In this document: piece by piece, positions 27,997 through 37,092 of the stretch
Position numbering within the stretch: position 1 is the first letter of the stretch
Layout of the letters: each line of letters opens with the position of its first letter
NCBI RefSeq assembly: GCF_002277025.1
Contig: NZ_NIWD01000009.1
Coordinates: 450,459-514,458 of the forward strand
From: Sphingopyxis sp. GW247-27LB
GTDB taxonomy: Bacteria > Pseudomonadota > Alphaproteobacteria > Sphingomonadales > Sphingomonadaceae
DNA: 64,000 nt
Reading direction: 5' to 3'
The notes under the pieces: model-generated
Told to the model about the DNA's origin: nothing
What the model saw: the letters and a program-made list of their open reading frames with translations, nothing else
Databases searched by the model: none
Translations under genes and position numbers: made by a program

Positions 27997-28694
27997 TGAT
28001 GGCAGACGAAGTTCAGAACGCCGAAGGCGCCGTCGAGGCGACCGAAAACACCGGCGCTCCCGCGCGCCGCGGCCGTGGCGGCCGCGACGGCGGTCGCGGT
28101 GGTCGTGACGGTGGCCGTGGCCGCCGCGACGATCGTCGCCCGCGCGACGAGGACGGCGGCGAGGAGCTCATCGAAAAGCTCGTCCACATCAACCGTGTCT
28201 CGAAGACCGTGAAGGGCGGCAAGCGCTTCGGTTTCGCCGCGCTCGTCGTCGTCGGCGACGGCAAGGGCCGCGCGGGCTTCGGTCATGGCAAGGCGCGCGA
28301 AGTGCCCGAGGCCATTTCGAAGGCGACCGCCGCCGCGAAGAAGGCGATGATTCGCGTTCCGCTGCGCGACGGCCGCACGCTGCACCATGACGGCCGCGGC
28401 CATTTCGGCGCCGGCAACGTCACCGTGCGCTCGGCGCCCGCGGGGACCGGCATCATCGCCGGCGGCCCGATGCGCGCCGTGTTCGAATCGCTGGGCGTTG
28501 CCGACGTGGTGACCAAGTCGGTCGGCACCTCGAACCCCTACAACATGATCCGCGCGACCTTCGAGGCGCTCGGCGAACAGACCAGCCCGAAATCGGTCGC
28601 GCAGCGTCGCGGCAAGAAGGTTTCGGACCTGATCAAGCGCGGCGGTGCGTCCGACCGCGCTGCCGAGGCCGAAGCCGCGGCGGTGACGGAGTAA
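27996..28694 (+). CDS. rpsE: 30S ribosomal protein S5 with RGG-like N-terminal extension
   Basis: 232 residues versus 167 in E. coli. The S5 core begins near residue 50 ([25 protein letters not shown]), with the KTVKGG spectinomycin-loop region intact. Residues ~21-49 are a repetitive Arg/Gly/Asp tract (units like GRGGRDGGR), flexible and highly basic. The C-terminus adds an Ala/Glu-rich tail. S5 helps translational accuracy at the mRNA entry channel. Starts ATGATG; the second Met is equally possible. Confidence 0.96.
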   Translation: MMADEVQNAEGAVEATENTGAPARRGRGGRDGGRGGRDGGRGRRDDRRPRDEDGGEELIEKLVHINRVSKTVKGGKRFGFAALVVVGDGKGRAGFGHGKAREVPEAISKATAAAKKAMIRVPLRDGRTLHHDGRGHFGAGNVTVRSAPAGTGIIAGGPMRAVFESLGVADVVTKSVGTSNPYNMIRATFEALGEQTSPKSVAQRRGKKVSDLIKRGGASDRAAEAEAAAVTE

Positions 28695-28698
28695 GACC

Positions 28699-28884
28699 AT
28701 GGCTGACAAGAAGATCAAGATCCGCCAGATCGGTTCGCCGATCCGTCGTCCCAAGAGCCAGCGTGCGATCCTGACCGGCCTCGGCCTGGGCAAGATGCAC
28801 CGCGAGGTCGAACTGGTCGACACCCCGGAAGTGCGCGGCATGATCCGCAAGCTTCCGCACATGGTGGAAGTGATCGAGGGCTAA
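28699..28884 (+). CDS. rpmD: 50S ribosomal protein L30
   Basis: 61 residues, with the family core [50 protein letters not shown]. Follows rpsE by 4 nt. The next gene, normally rplO, is displaced by a small DUF1737 gene. Confidence 0.97.
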   Translation: MADKKIKIRQIGSPIRRPKSQRAILTGLGLGKMHREVELVDTPEVRGMIRKLPHMVEVIEG

Positions 28885-28890
28885 GCGCCG

Positions 28891-29097
28891 ATGAAGCTCT
28901 ATCGCCTGCTGACCGGTCCCGACGACAGCGCCTTCTGCGCGCGGGTCGAGGGACTGCTCAACCGGGGATGGCAGCTTCACGGCAGCCCGTCGATCACCAG
29001 TGTCGATGGCCGCGGCTATGTCGCCCAGGCCATCGTGATGGAGAAGGCCGGGCCCTATCCCGGCTTTCAGCCGTCGAGTGAAATCGAACCGGACTGA
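28891..29097 (+). CDS. DUF1737 small protein inside the spc operon
   Basis: 68 residues, MKLYRLLTGPDDSAFCARVEGLLNRGWQLHGSPSITSV, matching the DUF1737 pattern (LYRLxTGPDD, GWxLHGSP). No signal peptide or membrane segment. It starts 6 nt after rpmD and is followed by rplO after 48 nt, on the same strand, so it must be co-transcribed with ribosomal protein genes. The family function is unknown. Base composition is like its neighbours, so the insertion is not obviously recent. Confidence 0.85.
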   Translation: MKLYRLLTGPDDSAFCARVEGLLNRGWQLHGSPSITSVDGRGYVAQAIVMEKAGPYPGFQPSSEIEPD

Positions 29098-29145
29098 CCC
29101 TTCAAGGTCGGTCCCAGCGCGAACACAGCGAAAGCGAGTGCAAAT

Positions 29146-29637
29146 ATGACTATCAAGCTCAACGACCTTCGTGACAACAACGGTGCCCGCAAGGGCCGCA
29201 TGCGCGTCGGACGCGGCATCGGCTCGGGCAAGGGCAAGACCGCGGGTCGCGGCCAGAAGGGCCAGAAGAGCCGCTCGGGCGTCTCGATCAACGGCTTTGA
29301 GGGCGGCCAGATGCCGCTCCACATGCGTATCCCGAAGCGCGGCTTCAATAATATCTTCGCCAAGGATTTCGCGATCGTGAACCTCGGCCAGGTCCAGAAG
29401 CTGGTCGACGCGAAGAAGCTCGACGCCAAGAAGACGGTCGACCACGCCGCGCTGAAGGCGGCGGGTGTCGCGCGCGGCGGCAAGGACGGCGTCCGCCTCC
29501 TCGCCAAGGGCGAACTGACCGCGAAGCTGACTTTCGCCGTCGCCGGCGCATCGAAGGGCGCGATCGAGGCGGTCGAGAAGGCCGGCGGCAAGGTCGAGCT
29601 TCCCGCCGCCGCCGCGGAAGACGCGAAGAGCGAGTAA
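29146..29637 (+). CDS. rplO: 50S ribosomal protein L15
   Basis: 163 residues, [45 protein letters not shown]. Late-assembly protein. The C-terminal ~20 residues are an acidic Ala/Glu extension. A perfect hairpin follows before secY. Confidence 0.98.
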   Translation: MTIKLNDLRDNNGARKGRMRVGRGIGSGKGKTAGRGQKGQKSRSGVSINGFEGGQMPLHMRIPKRGFNNIFAKDFAIVNLGQVQKLVDAKKLDAKKTVDHAALKAAGVARGGKDGVRLLAKGELTAKLTFAVAGASKGAIEAVEKAGGKVELPAAAAEDAKSE

Positions 29638-29643
29638 GATTTC

Positions 29644-29675
29644 GTGAGGGGCGGTTCGAAAGGACCGCCCCTCAC
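29644..29675 (+). terminator. Strong hairpin after rplO, within the spc operon
   Basis: Perfect 12-bp stem GTGAGGGGCGGT / ACCGCCCCTCAC with an 8-nt loop, starting 6 nt after the rplO stop. There is no long T-run. It would reduce read-through from ribosomal genes into secY. Confidence 0.65.
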
Positions 29676-29692
29676 CGCATGACGACACTCAA

Positions 29693-29753
29693 TTCCGTTC
29701 GTGTCGAACCCTTCGCCTGCCTTGGCGGGCACCCCCGATGCGAACGAATATTA
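29693..29753. repeat. Intergenic repeat-like element between rplO and secY
   Basis: Outer arms CGTTCG ... CGAACG enclose the segment CCCTTCGCCTGCCTTGGC, also seen in the family-1 repeat at 36961. The 237-nt rplO-secY spacer contains this element, the hairpin 29644-29675 and presumably a secY promoter, which I cannot place. Confidence 0.5.
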
Positions 29754-29874
29754 ACGCGGTATGGGAGCGTCGGCTCACCGCTAAATGGGCCTTTCCCCTT
29801 GCGCTTCGTGACCTCCGAACGCACATAGGCGCCGGGTCGCGGGGGGCGCGGTCCGCACTCGAGGAAAGATCACC

Positions 29875-31248
<1,374 letters not shown>

Positions 31249-31294
31249 TCGGTCGGTTAGGGCCACCCGGACGGAACGGGAAACAGGGGCTTCC

Positions 31295-31954
31295 ATGACG
31301 CTGAACATCATTTTGCTGGGCCCGCCGGGGGCGGGCAAGGGAACGCAGGCGTCGCGCCTCGAGGACGAGCATGGCATGGTCCAGCTCTCGACCGGCGACA
31401 TGCTGCGCGCCGCGGTCAAGGCGGGAACCCCGATCGGCCTCCAGGCGAAAGCGGTGATGGACGCGGGCGAGCTCGTCTCGGACGAGATCGTCTCGGGATT
31501 GATCGGCGAACGGCTCGACGAGCTGGGCGGCGACGTGTCGGTGATCTTCGACGGCTATCCGCGCACCGCCGCGCAGGCCGAGGCGCTCGACGGCATATTG
31601 TCGGCGCGCGGCCGCAAGCTCGACCATGTGATCGAACTCGTCGTCGACGAGGATGCGCTCGTCGACCGCATCACCGGCCGCTTTTCCTGCGCCAAGTGCG
31701 GCGAAGGCTATCACGACCGCTACAAGCTGCCGAAGGTCGCCGACACCTGCGACGTCTGCGGCAGCCACGACTTCAAGCGCCGCCCCGACGACAATGCGGA
31801 AACGGTTCGCACGCGCATGGCCGAATATCGCGCCAAGACCGCGCCGATCCTGCCGATCTACGACGCGCGGGGCATCGTCACCCGCGTCGACGGCATGGCG
31901 CCGATCGACGAGGTCAACGACGCGATCGAAACGGTGCTCGCGACCGCCGGCTGA
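31295..31954 (+). CDS. adk: Adenylate kinase (zinc-binding lid)
   Basis: 219 residues. ATP + AMP = 2 ADP. P-loop GPPGAGKGT (9-17), AMP-site DGYPRT, and a lid with four cysteines (C132, C135, C152, C155) that should bind zinc, as in Gram-positive enzymes and unlike E. coli. It ends the ribosomal gene run: after 20 nt a convergent cupredoxin gene begins, and rpsM-rpsK-rpoA-rplQ, which usually follow, are absent. Confidence 0.97.
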   Translation: MTLNIILLGPPGAGKGTQASRLEDEHGMVQLSTGDMLRAAVKAGTPIGLQAKAVMDAGELVSDEIVSGLIGERLDELGGDVSVIFDGYPRTAAQAEALDGILSARGRKLDHVIELVVDEDALVDRITGRFSCAKCGEGYHDRYKLPKVADTCDVCGSHDFKRRPDDNAETVRTRMAEYRAKTAPILPIYDARGIVTRVDGMAPIDEVNDAIETVLATAG

Positions 31955-31974
31955 CCGGCGCCGGCGACGTCCTT

Positions 31975-32295
31975 TTAGCGCCCCACGGTCAGCGTCCCGG
32001 TCATTCCCGGGTGATAGATGCAATAGAAGGCGATGTTGCCGGCGCGCCTGAGCACGGTCCTGCCGCTTTTTCCCGCGGGCAGGTCGACGTTGAAGCTGCC
32101 GTTCCGTGCGGTGGCGCTATGGCGGAACAGATCCTTGTTGATCCACAGGATCGTGTCGCCGACGCGCACCCCCGGCGGGACGGCGCCGAACCGCATCTTG
32201 TCGATGACGATGCTGTGCACCTTGGGGGCCGGCGCCGCGCCGGAAAGCAGCGGCGCGGCACTCATCGCGATCGCGCAGACGATCGCGCGCCTCAT
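31975..32295 (-). CDS. Exported cupredoxin-like protein
   Basis: 106 residues. Signal peptide (1-~22, ending SGAAPA) and a small plastocyanin/azurin-like domain. The four type-1 copper ligands are all there: His59 (FRHSA), Cys92, His95 and Met98 (FYCIYHPGM). It probably carries electrons or binds copper in the periplasm. The start overlaps the DUF4142 stop by 4 nt (ATGA), so it is the second gene of a unit driven by the leftward half of the symmetric promoter at 32846-32909. Confidence 0.88.
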   Translation of the reverse strand: MRRAIVCAIAMSAAPLLSGAAPAPKVHSIVIDKMRFGAVPPGVRVGDTILWINKDLFRHSATARNGSFNVDLPAGKSGRTVLRRAGNIAFYCIYHPGMTGTLTVGR

Positions 32296-32819
32296 CGCAG
32301 GCTCGCCGCCAGATGTTCGGCGTGCATCTGGTGTTCGCCGAACAGCGTCAGCCCGGTTTCGAGCAGCGATTTCAGTTCGCCGTTCGTCGCCGACGGGATC
32401 AGAACATCGCGCAGCGCGCCGTTGACCGTGGCGTGATAGGCGACCTCGTTCGCGACATAGGCGCGATCGAACGCCGCGCCGTCCAGCTTGGCGAGCTCGT
32501 CATGCTTCTGCGTGGCCTGCGCGGTCAGGGCGGCGCTGGTCGCGTTGGCTTCGGGCGTCACGCCGAGTCGCCCGACCAGCGCCAGCGCCTTTTCGTTCAC
32601 CGCGCCATGATCGCGGACCATCTCCTCGGCGAACGCCCGCACCGCCGGGTTTTTCGACTTGGCGAGCGCCTGCTTCCCAGCGTCGACATCGATCTGCCCC
32701 GCCGTATAGGCGATATGGGCGATCTGCGCGTCGCTGGGCTTCGCCGCGTCGTGCGACAGCGCCGCGCCGCTGATGGTGAGCGACGCCGCGGCGCCGATCC
32801 AGAGGAAGGTCTTCAGCAT
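32292..32819 (-). CDS. DUF4142 exported protein
   Basis: 175 residues. Signal peptide (1-~22, GAAASLTISGAALSH) and a helical DUF4142 domain: SDAQIAHIAYTAGQIDVDAGKQALAKSKNPAVRAFAEEMVRDH ... ELKSLLETGLTLFGEHQMHAEHLAASL, a ferritin-like helical bundle by pattern. Function unknown; often near stress regulators. The frame extends far upstream, but MLKTFLWIGA at 32819 is preceded by AAGGAG and lies ~24 nt from the predicted transcription start. Coupled to the cupredoxin gene by ATGA. Confidence 0.87.
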   Translation of the reverse strand: MLKTFLWIGAAASLTISGAALSHDAAKPSDAQIAHIAYTAGQIDVDAGKQALAKSKNPAVRAFAEEMVRDHGAVNEKALALVGRLGVTPEANATSAALTAQATQKHDELAKLDGAAFDRAYVANEVAYHATVNGALRDVLIPSATNGELKSLLETGLTLFGEHQMHAEHLAASLR

Positions 32820-32845
32820 TTTCGTATCTCCTTGTCCGAATGCGG

Positions 32846-32909
32846 CCATTGGATGGCGCCGCCCGAATAAGGTTCCCGGGAACCTGCGGCGCGGCGCGGC
32901 ATCCAATGG
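32846..32909. promoter_or_regulatory. Symmetric divergent ECF-type promoter pair
   Basis: Rightward: GGAACC (32879-32884), 16 nt, ATCCAAT (32901-32907). Leftward, on the complement: GGAACC (32871-32876), 16 nt, ATCCAAT (32848-32854). The two -35 elements form the perfect palindrome GGTTCCCGGGAACC (32871-32884), and outer arms CCATTGGATG / CATCCAATGG also pair. Predicted starts lie 20-25 nt before folE (32933) and DUF4142 (32819), each with a Shine-Dalgarno in between. GGAAC-N16/17-TCnAA resembles sigma-E-type promoters. Confidence 0.65.
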
Positions 32910-32932
32910 GCGTTCCAAGACTGGAGGCGCGA

Positions 32933-33589
32933 ATGGAGATGTACGACCTGGCCCCCGAACCGGCGCCGACCGAGACCGACGGGGCGTTCGAGGAGAAATG
33001 CCCGCGGCCCGGACAGGCCGAGATCGAGGCGGCGGTGCGGACCCTGATTGCGGCGGCGGGCGACGACCCCGCGCGCGAAGGGCTGGCGGAAACGCCGGCG
33101 CGGGTGGCGCGCGCCTATCGCGAATGGTTCGCCGGCTACCGGATCGATCCCCGACACCTGCTGAGCCGCACCTTCGGCGAGGCGGCGGGCTATGACGAAA
33201 CCATCCTGCTGCGGTCGATCCCGCTCGTGTCCACCTGCGAGCATCATCTGGCACCGATCGTCGGCGTCGCGCATGTCGCCTATCGTCCCCGCGACCGGGT
33301 GGTCGGCATTTCGAAGCTGTCGCGGCTCGTCGATGCCTATGCGCGCCGGTTGCAGCTGCAGGAACGGCTGACGCGGCAAATCGCGCACGCGCTCGACGAA
33401 GCCTTGCAGCCGCGCGGCGTCGCTGTGATCATAGAGGCGGGGCACGCCTGCATGTCGACGCGCGGCGTGCGGCAGCACGGGGTCTCGCTGGTCACCAAAT
33501 GCTGGCTGGGCGAATTCGGCGAGGATGCGGAGCTGCGCCGCGAACTGCTCGGCTCCCTGCCGCGGCGAAGCGTTGGAGGAGAAGGATGA
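32933..33589 (+). CDS. folE: GTP cyclohydrolase I, type IA
   Basis: 218 residues. Converts GTP to 7,8-dihydroneopterin triphosphate (folate and pterin synthesis). Zinc ligands Cys102 and His105 (TCEHHLAPIVG) and Cys173 (HACMSTRGVRQ) are present, as is the SKLSRLVDAYARRLQLQERLT helix. ATG 32933 has GGAGG at the right distance; earlier in-frame codons lie in the promoter. Its stop overlaps the ECF sigma start (ATGA), so this folE is tied to a stress regulon and may be an inducible second copy. Confidence 0.95.
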   Translation: MEMYDLAPEPAPTETDGAFEEKCPRPGQAEIEAAVRTLIAAAGDDPAREGLAETPARVARAYREWFAGYRIDPRHLLSRTFGEAAGYDETILLRSIPLVSTCEHHLAPIVGVAHVAYRPRDRVVGISKLSRLVDAYARRLQLQERLTRQIAHALDEALQPRGVAVIIEAGHACMSTRGVRQHGVSLVTKCWLGEFGEDAELRRELLGSLPRRSVGGEG

Positions 33590-34311
33590 CGGTGCAGGCG
33601 CGCCCCGACCCGTGCGGGCTTTCCGACCTCGAGCTCGCGGCGCGGATCGCCGCGCGCGATCGCGACGCGGTGCGGGTCGTGACCGAGCGCAACAACCAGC
33701 GTCTGTTCCGCGTCGCCTGGAGCGTTCTCAGGCAACGCGACGAGGCCGAGGATGTCGTCCAGAGCACCTATATGCGCGGCTTCGAATCGATCGGCAGCTT
33801 TGCCGGGCGGTCGTCGCTGTCGACGTGGCTGACGCGGATCGCGATCAACGAGGCGCTGGGCCGCGTGCGGGCCAGACAGCGCCGGCGCAAGCGCCTCGAC
33901 GCCACGGTCGTCGACCTCGATGACTATCGCGACCGCCTGATGCGCGGATCGATGCAGGGCGGCAAACCCGATGCCGAGCTGGCGCGGGGCCAGATCCGCA
34001 CGATGCTGGAGGCGGCCATCGAGCAGCTTCCGCTCGAATTCCGCACCGCGTTCGTGCTCCGCGAGATCGAAGGGCTGTCGGTGGACGAAACGGCGGTTCT
34101 GCTCGGCATTTCGCCCGTAACCGTGAAGACGCGCTGCCTGCGCGCGCGGCGGCGGCTGCAACAGCTCCTCGCTCCCGAGCTTCGATCGGCGCTCAGCGGC
34201 AGCTTTCCTTTTGCCGGGGCGGATTGCCACGCGCTGACCATGCGGGTCGTGACGCACTGGTGCCCGGACGACCCCGGCCGCGAGTCGCCGGACCTCGGCG
34301 CCGAACGGTGA
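33586..34311 (+). CDS. ECF-type RNA polymerase sigma factor with Cys/His C-terminal tail
   Basis: 241 residues. Region 2 (RLFRVAWSVLRQRDEAEDVVQSTYMRGFESI ... SLSTWLTRIAINEALGRVR, ~39-95) and region 4 (AIEQLPLEFRTAFVLREIEGLSVDETAVLLGISPVTVKTRCLRARRRL, ~145-191) are typical of RpoE/ECF factors. After region 4, a ~45-residue tail FPFAGADCHALTMRVVTHWC contains Cys214, His215, His224 and Cys226, which could bind metal or act as a redox switch. No anti-sigma gene is adjacent. It is translationally coupled to folE and is the natural candidate to recognise the promoter pair at 32846-32909. Confidence 0.88.
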   Translation: MTVQARPDPCGLSDLELAARIAARDRDAVRVVTERNNQRLFRVAWSVLRQRDEAEDVVQSTYMRGFESIGSFAGRSSLSTWLTRIAINEALGRVRARQRRRKRLDATVVDLDDYRDRLMRGSMQGGKPDAELARGQIRTMLEAAIEQLPLEFRTAFVLREIEGLSVDETAVLLGISPVTVKTRCLRARRRLQQLLAPELRSALSGSFPFAGADCHALTMRVVTHWCPDDPGRESPDLGAER

Positions 34312-34403
34312 ATCCCCGCGCGCGATACCGCGCGGCTTGAAAAGCCTCCGCACCGGTGCAAGGCTGCTCGGGATTCGGGGGCTTGCAGGTTGGGGGGACG
34401 AAT

Positions 34404-35123
34404 ATGAAACGCAGGGGCTGTTTCACCGGGGCATCGCTTGCGGTCGTGCTGCTGGCACTGCCGGTGCAGGCAAAGGTCATCGACCAGAGCGAGATCGGCT
34501 TCACCGTCGCGCACACCGCGCAGGTCGCCGCGACACCCGAGGATGTGTGGAAAATGCTCCGCACCCCCGAAAAATGGTGGTCGAAGGAGCATAGCTGGTC
34601 GGGCGACGCCGCCAATTTCTGGCTCGATTCGCAGGCCGGCGGCTGCTTCTGTGAAAAACTGCCAGGCGACGGCGGCGCGATGGGCAGCGTCCAGCATGCG
34701 CGGATCGTCTTCGCCAAGCCGGGCGAGATGATGCGCCTGTCGGGCGCTTTCGGCCCGCTGCAGGGTGAGGCGGTCACCGGAACGCTGACCATCCAGATCA
34801 AGAAGACCGGCGCCGGCGCCGCGATCCGCTTCGACTATGTCGTGGGCGGCTATATGCGCTTCAAGGTCGCCGATATCGCGCCGGGCGTCGACAAGGTGAT
34901 CGGCGAACAGCTCCGCGGCCTCGCTGCCGCGCTCGGTGGCAATCTGCCGGTGGCCCAGGACGACAAGGCGGACGACGGACCGGCCGCCGAAGCGGCGCCG
35001 GCCGATGCGCCCGGCGAAGCCAAGGAGCCCGCGAAGGACGAGCCCGGGCTCGACGATGCGATGGCCGATCTGCTCAAGGGGGATTCCGCGGCGGGCGGTG
35101 AGTCCGCGGAAAAGCCCCGCTAG
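34404..35123 (+). CDS. Exported SRPBCC-domain protein
   Basis: 239 residues. Signal peptide (1-~24, LAVVLLALPVQA), an SRPBCC/START-like domain (~30-180: FTVAHTAQVAATPEDVWKMLRTPEKWWSKEHSWSG ... FDYVVGGYMRFKVADIAPGVDKVIGEQLRGLA) and a charged Ala/Asp/Glu/Lys tail of ~55 residues. SRPBCC folds bind hydrophobic ligands; the ligand is unknown. It follows the ECF gene by 92 nt on the same strand and may belong to the unit. Its stop overlaps the convergent DUF177 stop. Confidence 0.8.
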   Translation: MKRRGCFTGASLAVVLLALPVQAKVIDQSEIGFTVAHTAQVAATPEDVWKMLRTPEKWWSKEHSWSGDAANFWLDSQAGGCFCEKLPGDGGAMGSVQHARIVFAKPGEMMRLSGAFGPLQGEAVTGTLTIQIKKTGAGAAIRFDYVVGGYMRFKVADIAPGVDKVIGEQLRGLAAALGGNLPVAQDDKADDGPAAEAAPADAPGEAKEPAKDEPGLDDAMADLLKGDSAAGGESAEKPR

Positions 35124-35644
35124 GCGTCTTTCCCGCGCAGCGCGGCGAGCGCCGCGAAGGGGCCCGCCTGCTCTTCGCTGAGCACGCCCTTTTCGGCGAG
35201 GATGCGGTCGGCGTCGGGATGGCGCGGAAAGGGATCGAGCGCGAGCGACAGTGTTTGCACCGCCGCTTCGCCAAGGTCGATGCGGTCGCCGTCGAGCGGC
35301 AAGATGTCGCAATCCGCGCTGTCGATCTCGACCTCCTCGTCGGCGCTCGCGTCGGGCGCGGCGTCGCGCAGGAAGCGCAGGTCGAAATTTTCGGCGATCG
35401 TCGCGGGAACCGGAAGGTCGGTCGCGGCGCAGCGTTGCACCGCGTCGGCGGCGATGGTTCCCGTCGCCGCGATGCCGCCCGCGACCGCGCGCACCTCGGC
35501 GGTCAGCGCGAAGCGGTCGAGCGCGACAAGGTCCAGCCGCGCCGCGATCCGCGCGCGCGCCTCGGCATCGGCCTCGATCGCGACCCGCCGCCCCTGCGCC
35601 GCGTCGGCGAGCGTCACGATATAAGGGAATTCGGAAGAGCTCAT
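35120..35644 (-). CDS. DUF177 (YceD-like) protein
   Basis: 174 residues. EFPYIVTLADAAQGRRVAIEADAEARARIAARLDLVALDRFALTAEVRAV matches YceD/DUF177. The usual cysteine pair around RCAATDLPV (a CxRC-type motif in other members) is partly degenerate here. In many bacteria yceD precedes rpmF-plsX and affects 23S rRNA processing, but here it follows a cytochrome bc1 chaperone gene, overlapping it by 4 nt (ATGA on the minus strand). Confidence 0.85.
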   Translation of the reverse strand: MSSSEFPYIVTLADAAQGRRVAIEADAEARARIAARLDLVALDRFALTAEVRAVAGGIAATGTIAADAVQRCAATDLPVPATIAENFDLRFLRDAAPDASADEEVEIDSADCDILPLDGDRIDLGEAAVQTLSLALDPFPRHPDADRILAEKGVLSEEQAGPFAALAALRGKDA

Positions 35645-36171
35645 ACGCTGCGCCCGGGCAGCCGGTCGGCGGCGAGCAGCGCCCCGACCGGCATCGCCGC
35701 GAGCGCCGCGCGCAGCGCCGCGACCTCGGCCGCGACATGGTCGAGTTCGGCGTCCGCCGGCGCCTTGCCGCGCCACAGGTTGCGCACCAGCGCCGCGCGC
35801 AGCTCGTCCGACCCGTCGGCGGCGCGATAGGCGCCGAGCCGGCCGCCGAGCGCGCCGACCATCCGTCCGACCTGTTTTCCCACCACCATGTCGCCGAAAC
35901 CGATCTGGCGCATCTGGCCGTCCATGTCGGACACGAAGAGCTCGGTCAGCTGGACGCCGGCGAGCGCCTCATCGGGGTCATCGTCGATGCGGTGGAGGAC
36001 GAGCGCGAGCACGAGGCTGATCATGTCGAACCGCCCGTCGAGCGTGTCGGGAACCCCGCCCGCCTCGTACCAGTGCGGCGCGCGCGCGGTGGCGACCACC
36101 GCGTTCCACAGCGGGCGGCGCGCCTCGCGCGGGTCGGGGCCGGGACGGAACAGCTTGCGGAGCGAAATCAT
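35641..36171 (-). CDS. Ubiquinol-cytochrome c chaperone (CBP3/UQCC1-like)
   Basis: 176 residues. The domain NAVVATARAPHWYEAGGVPDTLDGRFDMISLVLALVLHRI ... LFVSDMDGQMRQIGFGDMVVGKQVGRMVGALGGRLGAY is that of the CBP3-type chaperones needed to assemble the cytochrome bc1 complex. No signal peptide; acts on the cytoplasmic side of the membrane. The start at 36171 (MISLRKLF) is the family start; the frame is open further upstream. Divergent from bamE across 214 nt; coupled to DUF177. Confidence 0.88.
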   Translation of the reverse strand: MISLRKLFRPGPDPREARRPLWNAVVATARAPHWYEAGGVPDTLDGRFDMISLVLALVLHRIDDDPDEALAGVQLTELFVSDMDGQMRQIGFGDMVVGKQVGRMVGALGGRLGAYRAADGSDELRAALVRNLWRGKAPADAELDHVAAEVAALRAALAAMPVGALLAADRLPGRSV

Positions 36172-36385
36172 AAAGCGTCGCTTAGGCGCAATCGCGCGCG
36201 GCGAAAAGGGGGAGCCGCGCGCCGCGCCGGTCAGCTTCCAGCAAGCTTTGCCCGCCCACAAGCGGCTTGTGCGCCCCGCCCGCTTGCGGTTAAGAGGCGC
36301 CAGACATGCGCAGCGACTGCTGCCGGCCGCCGGGGCGGGCGGCCAGGGTGAGGCCAGGCAGGGCCTGCGCGACGGAGAAGATCGA

Positions 36386-36886
36386 ATGCCCAACGCCACG
36401 CCTGTTTTCGCCGCCCCGCGCCTGCGCCTGCTGACCGCCGGGCTGATCGTGGCGCTGGCCGCCAGCGGCTGCACCCAGCTGCGCGGGCGGCAGGGCTATG
36501 TCGTCGACCCCGTGCTGACCGCGGCGATCTCGCCGGGCGTCGACAACCGCGAATCGGTCGAAAAGACGCTCGGACGCCCGACCTTCGTCGGCCAGTTCAG
36601 CGACAATGAATATTATTATGTGTCGCGCGAGACGCGCCAGCTCGCCTTCGCCAACCCGCGCCCGGTGTCGCAGCAGGTGCTGCGCGTCCGCTTCGACCCC
36701 GCGGGCAATGTCGTCGCGGTCGACAAGACCGGACTCGAACTGGTGAGCAAGATCAGCCCCGAAGGCGACAAAACGCCGACCCTCGGCCGTCATCGCAGCT
36801 TCTTCGACGATATCTTCGGCAACATCGGCGCGGTCGGCGCCGGCGGCATGGGCGGCGGCGACAACGGCAGCAATACCGGGCCGTAA
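36386..36886 (+). CDS. bamE: Outer membrane assembly lipoprotein BamE (SmpA/OmlA)
   Basis: 166 residues. Signal peptide with lipobox ASGC (Cys29). The SmpA/OmlA domain includes GYVVDPVLTAAISPGVDNRESVEKTLGRPTFVGQFSDNEYYYVSRETRQ. A glycine-rich C-terminal tail follows. BamE is the small lipoprotein of the BAM complex inserting beta-barrel proteins in the outer membrane. It has its own promoter region shared with the divergent bc1 chaperone gene. Confidence 0.92.
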   Translation: MPNATPVFAAPRLRLLTAGLIVALAASGCTQLRGRQGYVVDPVLTAAISPGVDNRESVEKTLGRPTFVGQFSDNEYYYVSRETRQLAFANPRPVSQQVLRVRFDPAGNVVAVDKTGLELVSKISPEGDKTPTLGRHRSFFDDIFGNIGAVGAGGMGGGDNGSNTGP

Positions 36887-36950
36887 CGGCCGTTGTCCCT
36901 GCGCAAGCGGGGAGACTGGAGCCCGATGGCTTTGAGTTGACCCCAGGTTC

Positions 36951-37068
36951 GTCATTGCGAGCCCTTCGCCTGCCTTGGCAGGCGCTCAGGATAAACTACG
37001 CGAAGCAATCCAGAGCGGGTTTACGCAAGCTCTGGATTGCCGCGTCGCCGTCGGCTCCTCGCAATGAC
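36951..37068. repeat. Palindromic intergenic repeat, family 1, copy 2
   Basis: Ends GTCATTGCGAG and CTCGCAATGAC as in the copy at 12504, with inner GCGAAGCAATCCAGAGC / GCTCTGGATTGCCGCG arms. Includes the segment CCTTCGCCTGCCTTGGCAGG, also found at 29710 and (slightly changed) in copy 3. Lies between convergent bamE and maeB. Confidence 0.85.
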
Positions 37069-37092
37069 GCCGGAGAAAACCCGAGGCCATCC

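Noticed and set aside
32846..32909. EcfG general-stress promoter (GGAAC-N16/17-CGTT)
   Set aside because: The GGAAC part is present but the -10 is ATCCAAT on both strands, not CGTT, so an EcfG assignment does not fit.
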